From Kofleriaceae bacterium (GTDB lineage Bacteria; Myxococcota_A; Polyangia; Haliangiales; Haliangiaceae), in contig JACKDR010000004.1 of assembly GCA_020633495.1 (NCBI GenBank), forward strand, positions 62,001 to 126,000: DNA of 64,000 bases, given 5' to 3'. The translations under genes were made by a program, and so were the position numbers. Of this stretch, positions 59,123 to 64,000 are shown piece after piece (position 1 is the stretch's first letter; every line of letters starts with the position of its first letter). Below the pieces are notes generated by a model. The model made no database searches. It was not told the DNA's origin and worked only from the letters and a program-made list of their open reading frames with translations.

Positions 59123-60429
59123 GCACTTCGAACAAGATCACCAACCGCGAGGTCGCGGCCAAGCAGAAGGAGCTGCTGTTCCCCTGCGTCGCCACCTACT
59201 ACGAGGAGCCGATCGCGTTCGAGCGCGGCGAGGGCTGCCGGCTGTGGGACGTCGAGGGCAACGAGTACCTCGACTTCTTCGGCGGCATCCTGACCGTGTC
59301 GCTGGGCCACGGCGAGCCGCGGGTCACCCAGGCGGTCGTCGACCAGGTCCAGCGCCTGGTCCACGTCTCGACGCTGTACCCGATCCGCGAGCAGGTCGCG
59401 GCCGCCGAGCGGCTGGTCCAGATCTCGCCGATCAAGGGCAAGCAGAAGGCGTTCTTCACCTCGAGCGGCAGCGAGGCCGACGAGACCGCGCTGGTGCTGG
59501 CCAAGGTCTACACCAAGACCACCGAGGTCATCGCGCTGCGCCACTCGTACTCGGGGCGGACGCTGGTCGCGATGACCAACACCGCGCACAGCAAGTACCG
59601 CGCGCTGCCGGCGCAGGTGCCGGGCACGGTCCACGCCCACGCGCCGTACTGCTACCGGTGCCCGTACGGCGCGACCTACCCGTCGTGCGGCGTGCGCTGC
59701 GCCGAGGACATCGAGGAGCTGGTGCTGACCTGCACCACCGGGCGGCCGGCGGCGTTCTTCGCCGAGCCGATCCTCGGCGTCGGCGGCTTCATCACGCCGC
59801 CGCCGGAGTACTTCAAGGTCGCGGTCGGCATCGTCCGCAACCACGGCGGCCTGTTCATCTGCGACGAGGTCCAGACCGGGTTCGGCCGCACCGGCGGCAC
59901 CTGGAACGGCATCGAGCACTACGGCGTCGAGCCCGACCTGGTCACCTACGCCAAGGGCATCGCCAACGGCTTCCCGATGGGCGCGACCCTGGCCAAGGCC
60001 GAGATCGCCGACGCCTTCACCGCCGGCAGCATCGCGACCTTCGGCGGCAACCCGGTGTCGGCGACCGCCGCGGCGACGACGATGGCGGTGATGGCCGACG
60101 AGCGCATCCCCGAGCGCGCCGAGCGCCTGGGCGCGCGGCTGCGCGGCCGGCTCGACCAGCTCAAGGACAAGTACCCGCTGGTCGGCGACGTCCGCGGCAT
60201 GGGCCTGATGCAGGCGATCGAGCTGGTCGAGGACCGCACCACCAAGGCGCCGGCGCCGGCGAAGGCCTCGGCGTTCAGCGAGGCGTGCAAGCGCCGCAGC
60301 CTGCTGGTCGGCAAGGGCGGCCTGTACGGCAACACCGTGCGGATCGCGCCGCCGATGCTGGTCGACGAGGCCCAGATCGATCACGCCTGCGACGTCATGG
60401 ACCAGGCGATGGCCGAGATCAGCGCGTAG
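59119..60429 (+). CDS. Class III aminotransferase (beta-alanine or beta-aminoisobutyrate)
   Basis: 436 residues, PLP fold-type I, class III. Schiff-base Lys is K279 in TYAKGIANGFPMG; PLP-phosphate loop SSGSEADETAL and acidic ring contact FICDEVQTGFGR are present. It resembles alanine-glyoxylate aminotransferase 2, which handles beta-amino acids. In this operon it should convert beta-alanine or beta-aminoisobutyrate to the semialdehyde oxidised by MmsA. A Cys-rich insert (YCYRCPYGATYPSCGVRC, about residues 175-195) may bind metal. Confidence 0.88.
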   Translation: MSTSNKITNREVAAKQKELLFPCVATYYEEPIAFERGEGCRLWDVEGNEYLDFFGGILTVSLGHGEPRVTQAVVDQVQRLVHVSTLYPIREQVAAAERLVQISPIKGKQKAFFTSSGSEADETALVLAKVYTKTTEVIALRHSYSGRTLVAMTNTAHSKYRALPAQVPGTVHAHAPYCYRCPYGATYPSCGVRCAEDIEELVLTCTTGRPAAFFAEPILGVGGFITPPPEYFKVAVGIVRNHGGLFICDEVQTGFGRTGGTWNGIEHYGVEPDLVTYAKGIANGFPMGATLAKAEIADAFTAGSIATFGGNPVSATAAATTMAVMADERIPERAERLGARLRGRLDQLKDKYPLVGDVRGMGLMQAIELVEDRTTKAPAPAKASAFSEACKRRSLLVGKGGLYGNTVRIAPPMLVDEAQIDHACDVMDQAMAEISA

Positions 60430-60444
60430 CGCGCCGGAGCCGCG

Positions 60445-61950
60445 ATGGCCACCGACGAGATCGTCCACGCCGACGGCCGCGTCGAGCTCTCCTCGCACGA
60501 CGAGATCGAGGGCTCGGCGCTGTTCAACCACGACCTCGCCCCGGTGCGGGTCGAGGGCCGGAAGTGGAACACCTGGGACTTCGCGGCGCTGTGGGTCTCG
60601 ATGGCCCACTGCATCCCGACGTACATGCTCGCGGCCGGCCTGATCGGCAGCGGCATGAACTGGTGGCAGGCGCTGTTCACGATCCTGCTCGGCAACCTGA
60701 TCGTGCTGGTGCCGATCCTGCTGAACTCGCACCCGGGCACCAAGTACGGCATCCCGTTCCCGGTGTTCGCGCGCGCCGCCTACGGCACGATCGGCTCCAA
60801 CCTGCCGGCGCTGATGCGCGCGATCGTCGCGTGCGGGTGGTTCGGCATCCAGGCGTGGATCGGCGGCGAGGCGCTGCACACGTTCTTCCGGGCGCTGTGG
60901 CCCGGCTGGCACGACGCGCTGGGGACGATCGGCAGCCACACGACGACCGAGTGGGCGTCGTTCCTGATGTTCTGGGGCCTCAACATCCTGATCGTCTACC
61001 GCGGCATGGATCTGCTGCGCCGGGTCGAGCGGTTCGCGGCCCCGTTCGTGCTGGTGATGGCGGCGGTGCTGGTGGGCTGGGCGCTGTGGCGCGCCGGCGG
61101 CGTCGGGCCGATCCTGTCGCAGGACAGCAAGCTCGACACCTTCGGCAAGTTCATGCCGGTGTTCATCCCGTCCTTGACCGCGATGATCGGCTTCTGGGCG
61201 ACGCTGTCGCTCAACATGCCGGACTTCACCCGGTACGGCCGGTCGCAGCGCGAGCAGGCGTTCGGCCAGGTCATCGCGCTGCCGACGACGATGACCGTGT
61301 TCGCCGGCATGGGCGTGCTCGTGACCTCGGCGACCGCGATCATCTACGGCGACGCGATCTGGGACCCGGTCGTGCTGGTCCGCAAGTTCGACAACACGCT
61401 GGTCGTCGCGATCGCGATGTTCACGGTGGTGATCGCGACCCTGAGCGTCAACATCGCGGCCAACGTGGTGTCGCCGGCCAACGACTTCGCCAACGCGTTC
61501 CCCAGGCACATCAACTTCCGGCGCGGCGGCTTGATCACCGGGCTGATCGGCATCGCGATGCAGCCGTGGAAGCTGCTGGCCGATCCGTCGGGCTACATCT
61601 TCGACTGGCTGGTCGGCTACTCCGGCGGCCTGGGCTCGATCGCCGGCGTCCTGGTCGTCGACTACTGGGTGCTTCGCCGGACCCGGCTGGTGCTGCGCGA
61701 CCTCTACGTCCGCGACGGCGCCTACCGCTACGACCGCGGCTGGCACTGGCCCGCGGTGATCGCGACGCTGGTCGGCTCCGGCGTGGCGATGGCCGGGCGC
61801 TGGTGGGAGCCGCTGCAGACCGTCTACACCTACGCCTGGTTCGTCGGCTTCGGCCTGGCCGGCCTGGTGTACTGGGCGCTGGCCCGCGGCGGCATGGCGC
61901 GCGCGCAGCAGGTCACCGTCGACCTGCCGACCGCGCGCGTCGTCGAGTAG
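60445..61950 (+). CDS. NCS1-family nucleobase/hydantoin cation symporter
   Basis: 501 residues with about twelve membrane segments. NCS1 features: N-terminal RKWNTWDFAALWVSM region, GSNLPALMRAIVACGWFGIQ in TM3, and the SVNIAANVVSPANDFANAFP block. NCS1 carriers take up uracil, allantoin or hydantoin with Na+ or H+. It is 15 bp after the aminotransferase gene, so the operon includes substrate import. The converging L,D-transpeptidase gene follows after 320 bp of repeats. Confidence 0.92.
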   Translation: MATDEIVHADGRVELSSHDEIEGSALFNHDLAPVRVEGRKWNTWDFAALWVSMAHCIPTYMLAAGLIGSGMNWWQALFTILLGNLIVLVPILLNSHPGTKYGIPFPVFARAAYGTIGSNLPALMRAIVACGWFGIQAWIGGEALHTFFRALWPGWHDALGTIGSHTTTEWASFLMFWGLNILIVYRGMDLLRRVERFAAPFVLVMAAVLVGWALWRAGGVGPILSQDSKLDTFGKFMPVFIPSLTAMIGFWATLSLNMPDFTRYGRSQREQAFGQVIALPTTMTVFAGMGVLVTSATAIIYGDAIWDPVVLVRKFDNTLVVAIAMFTVVIATLSVNIAANVVSPANDFANAFPRHINFRRGGLITGLIGIAMQPWKLLADPSGYIFDWLVGYSGGLGSIAGVLVVDYWVLRRTRLVLRDLYVRDGAYRYDRGWHWPAVIATLVGSGVAMAGRWWEPLQTVYTYAWFVGFGLAGLVYWALARGGMARAQQVTVDLPTARVVE

Positions 61951-61977
61951 CGGCGCGCGGGCGCGACGGCGTCCGCG

Positions 61978-62065
61978 GCGGGCGGCCAGGCGCCCATCGG
62001 CGGGCGGCCAGGCGCCCATCGGCGGGCGGCCAGGCGCCCATCGGCGGGCGGCCAGGCGCCCGCCC
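61978..62065. repeat. Four 22-bp tandem repeats after the NCS1 gene
   Basis: GCGGGCGGCCAGGCGCCCATCG is present four times, starting at 61978, 62000, 62022 and 62044, the last diverging after its GGCGCC. Each unit can fold as GGGCG-loop-CGCCC. No spacers, so not a CRISPR. Confidence 0.85.
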
Positions 62066-62105
62066 CCTCGACTCCGGGCTCGGGGGCGTCGCCGCTCGCC
62101 CTGCG

Positions 62106-62208
62106 CTCGGGGTGAGCGGAGCGATCGCGGCCTCCGCGACCCCGGCCTCCGCGACCCCGACCTCCGCGACCCCGGCCTCCCGCCGCTCACGCCGAGCGGA
62201 GCCCGAGC
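62106..62208. repeat. 15-bp tandem repeats inside a large inverted repeat
   Basis: CCTCCGCGACCCCGG (or ...GA) occurs at 62131, 62146, 62161 and partly at 62176. Flanking sequences GCTCGGGGTGAGCGG (62106-62120) and CCGCTCACGCCGAGC (about 62182-62196) are imperfect reverse complements, so the array could sit in the loop of a stem. It lies between convergent genes and may act as a bidirectional termination zone. The remainder of 61951-62270 is GC-rich spacer. Confidence 0.7.
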
Positions 62209-62270
62209 GGCGAAGCCGCGAGGGCGGAGTCGAGGCGGCGGGGGTCATCCCGCGCGCCCTCGCGGCGCGC

Positions 62271-63464
62271 TCAGTCCTCGAGCCGCTTGCCGTCGAAGTC
62301 CTTCCACGGCGGGTCGGGGTGGCGACGGTCGCGGATCCGCACCGCGCTGCCCTTGCCGTCGGCGGCGCGGGCCTCGAGCCAGCCGGGCGGCACCGCGGGC
62401 TCGGCGAAGCCGAAGACCCAGCGGGCGTCCTCGGTGGCGAGGTTGACGCAGCCGATCGACACCGCGTTGCCGAACAGGTCGTGCCAGTACGCGGCGTGCA
62501 GCCAGAAGTGCTCTCGGAAGCGCAGCCCGAACGGCACGTCCTTGTAGTCCCAGCCGTCCACCCAGTCGGGCGGGCTGCGCATCGTCCGCTGCACGTCCTT
62601 GCGATCGATGCGGTAGATCCCGACCGGCGTGCCGCCGTGGTGCCCGGTCGACACGATCGTCGCGTACGCCGGGGTGTCGCCGTCGTAGGCGATCAGCACC
62701 TGCTGGTCGACGTCGACATCGATCCACCGCTCGTCGGCGCCGACGCCGTCGGGGCGCGCGGCGCGGCGAGCGATGCGCAGGTCCCGCACCGCGACCCACT
62801 CGTCGGGGCCGATCCGGGCGAAGTCACCCTCCGTGTCGAGCACCGGCACCACCGCGCGCGGCGCCAGCGTCCGCACCACCGCGGCGTCGCGCGCCGGCGC
62901 GGCGCGGACGTCGACGGGGCGCGCGGCGCGGGTCGCGGCGCCGTCCTTGGCCTTCTTCTGGGGCTCGACCGCCCACGCGAACGGCCACACGGCCTCGGGC
63001 CACGCGGTCAGATCGAGGCCGGCGAACTCGGTGCTGGCCCGGGCCCGGTGCGGCAGCACCTCGGTCGCGGGCGCGTCGTCGGACGGCGCGAGGTCGCGGG
63101 CGCACACCCAGCCGCGCGGCTCGATCGCGACGTAGGCCTTGCAGCGGTCGCGCGACGCGACGATCTCGGTCCACGCCAGGCGCTGGTCCTCGGCGATCTT
63201 GCCGATGCGGTGGCCGTGCGACGTCTTCGCGACGTCGTAGACCTTGGCCGCGACCCGGGTCCGCACCGACCGCGTCGTCGCCGGCCAGCCCAGGTCGTCG
63301 AGGGTCAGCGGCGTGCCGGCGGCGGGCCGGTGCCGGTGGTGGTGGTGGTGCCGATCGCGACCCTGCTCGCCGTCGCCGGCCCGCGCCGACGGATCGAGGG
63401 CGAGCGCGAGCGTCAAGGTCGCGGCCATCCCCACCGCGACAGGAGCACGGAGCCCGAAAGTCAC
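62271..63464 (-). CDS. L,D-transpeptidase (YkuD) family protein with altered catalytic motif
   Basis: 397 residues from a GTG at 63464 (63473 is also possible). Signal peptide VTFGLRAPVAVGMAATLTLALALDPSARA; then a His-rich run (RDRHHHHHRHR), two SH3-like segments, and a C-terminal YkuD domain (IDVDVDQQVLIAYDG ... ATIVSTGHHGGTPVGIYRI). YkuD enzymes form 3-3 peptidoglycan crosslinks or attach lipoproteins using a Cys in S/T-H-G-C. Here the motif is VSIGCVN, with Ile in place of His before Gly; the nucleophile Cys and the earlier His (HAAYWH) remain. The change may alter activity. Confidence 0.8.
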   Translation of the reverse strand: MTFGLRAPVAVGMAATLTLALALDPSARAGDGEQGRDRHHHHHRHRPAAGTPLTLDDLGWPATTRSVRTRVAAKVYDVAKTSHGHRIGKIAEDQRLAWTEIVASRDRCKAYVAIEPRGWVCARDLAPSDDAPATEVLPHRARASTEFAGLDLTAWPEAVWPFAWAVEPQKKAKDGAATRAARPVDVRAAPARDAAVVRTLAPRAVVPVLDTEGDFARIGPDEWVAVRDLRIARRAARPDGVGADERWIDVDVDQQVLIAYDGDTPAYATIVSTGHHGGTPVGIYRIDRKDVQRTMRSPPDWVDGWDYKDVPFGLRFREHFWLHAAYWHDLFGNAVSIGCVNLATEDARWVFGFAEPAVPPGWLEARAADGKGSAVRIRDRRHPDPPWKDFDGKRLED

Positions 63465-63623
63465 TGCGAACACGATACCGCGGGTGCATGTAGGTGCGAC
63501 AGCGCCGTGGCGTGTCCGCCACGCCGGACGGTTCACGGCCGCGCCCGCGACCGCCCGCGGCGACGGCCTGTCGCGTGATCCGCCGCTTCGGCGCCTGGTC
63601 CGGCGCTTGCTCTACCGCCGGCC

Positions 63624-64000
63624 ATGCGTCGTGCTCGCCTCGCCTACCCCGCCCTCGGCCCCGCGCTCCTGGTCGCCGCCGCCCTCGCCCTGCTGTCCGG
63701 CTGCTTCATCTTCACCAAGGCGGTGGCCAAGCCCACCGTCGACGTCCGCGACGTCTCGATCGGCGCGGTGTCGTTCACCGGCGTCGAGGGCGAGCTCCGC
63801 CTCGACGTCACCAACCCCAACGGCTTCGGCGTGCCCCTGGCCGGCATCGACTGGGAGCTGTCGATCGGCACCGCCTCGGCGGTATCCGGCACGATCGACC
63901 TGTCGCAGACCATCCCGGCCCACGGCGTCGCCCCGGTGACCGCGACGCTGCGCATCGACGCCGCGCGCGCCGTCGGCGTCGGCGCCGAGCTCGCCCGCGG
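63624..64000 (+). CDS. LEA type 2 (WHy) domain lipoprotein, partial
   Basis: The ATG at 63624 opens a frame that is still open at the window edge (125 codons). The N-terminus MRRARLAYPALGPALLVA and further to LLSGC form a lipoprotein signal. The mature part (VDVRDVSIGAVSFTG, LRLDVTNPNGFGVPLAGIDW) matches the LEA-14/WHy domain, with its N-P-N-x-F/Y turn, found in envelope proteins of many proteobacteria. The function is poorly known. Confidence 0.75.
   Translation, partial: MRRARLAYPALGPALLVAAALALLSGCFIFTKAVAKPTVDVRDVSIGAVSFTGVEGELRLDVTNPNGFGVPLAGIDWELSIGTASAVSGTIDLSQTIPAHGVAPVTATLRIDAARAVGVGAELAR

Noticed and set aside
61978..62065. CRISPR array
   Set aside because: Repeats are contiguous without spacers and no cas genes are present.

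Overview
The window is very GC-rich (well above 70 percent by eye) and almost entirely protein-coding, with about 53 genes and no rRNA, tRNA or CRISPR array that I can recognise. Several features point to a Myxococcota (deltaproteobacterial) genome, possibly of the Haliangium/Kofleriaceae type: many small lipoproteins, a Pal lipoprotein, sigma-54 activators, FHA and vWA signalling proteins, eukaryote-like kinase and phosphatase genes and a secreted phospholipase C. The taxonomic call is inference.

Layout. 1-9,100: partial FAD oxidoreductase, a STAND-type ATPase, sbcDC (sbcC with two apparent frameshifts) and a hipBA toxin-antitoxin pair with three evenly spaced palindromic operators. 9,100-18,200: a LURP-one-like protein, an ArsC-ArsN fusion, a Cys-rich lipoprotein, a zinc phospholipase C, TerC, a SpoIIE phosphatase, dodecin, a PLP-dependent threonine dehydratase-like enzyme and a decayed transposase. 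18,200-24,300: CPBP protein, FHA-histidine kinase, a fused MlaF-MlaE lipid ABC transporter followed by a possible lipid-binding protein, and a haem-oxygenase-like protein. 24,300-29,900: lipoproteins including Pal, and an NtrC-type two-component pair. 29,900-34,600: a four-gene operon (PP2C phosphatase, kinase, cysteine hydrolase, vWA protein) behind a near-consensus promoter with built-in operators; this resembles the TerY-P phospho-signalling triad with an added nicotinamidase-like enzyme. 34,600-44,000: housekeeping genes (pdxH, sixA-like, release-factor-like, moaB, leuS, adk) plus a bacterial cereblon-like (CULT) protein. 42,300-51,300: an accessory-looking stretch bounded by two inverted loci of a 105-107 bp tandem repeat. 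It contains a PHP-domain lipoprotein and a REP-associated (RAYT-like) transposase flanked by REP-like motifs in opposite orientation. 51,400-64,000: a DUF1508 lipoprotein behind a sigma-54-type promoter, then a reductive pyrimidine-degradation locus (sigma-54 regulator, mmsA, preA-like, beta-ureidopropionase, dihydropyrimidinase, aminotransferase, NCS1 transporter), tandem repeats, an L,D-transpeptidase and a partial LEA-type-2 lipoprotein.

How the genes work together. The pyrimidine locus encodes import of a nucleobase or hydantoin, reduction, ring opening, decarbamoylation to a beta-amino acid, transamination and oxidation of the resulting semialdehyde. The PP2C/kinase/vWA operon and the hipBA operon are each self-contained modules with their own operators. 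Several genes lack a Shine-Dalgarno but carry a -10-like hexamer 6-7 nt before the start codon, suggesting frequent leaderless transcription.
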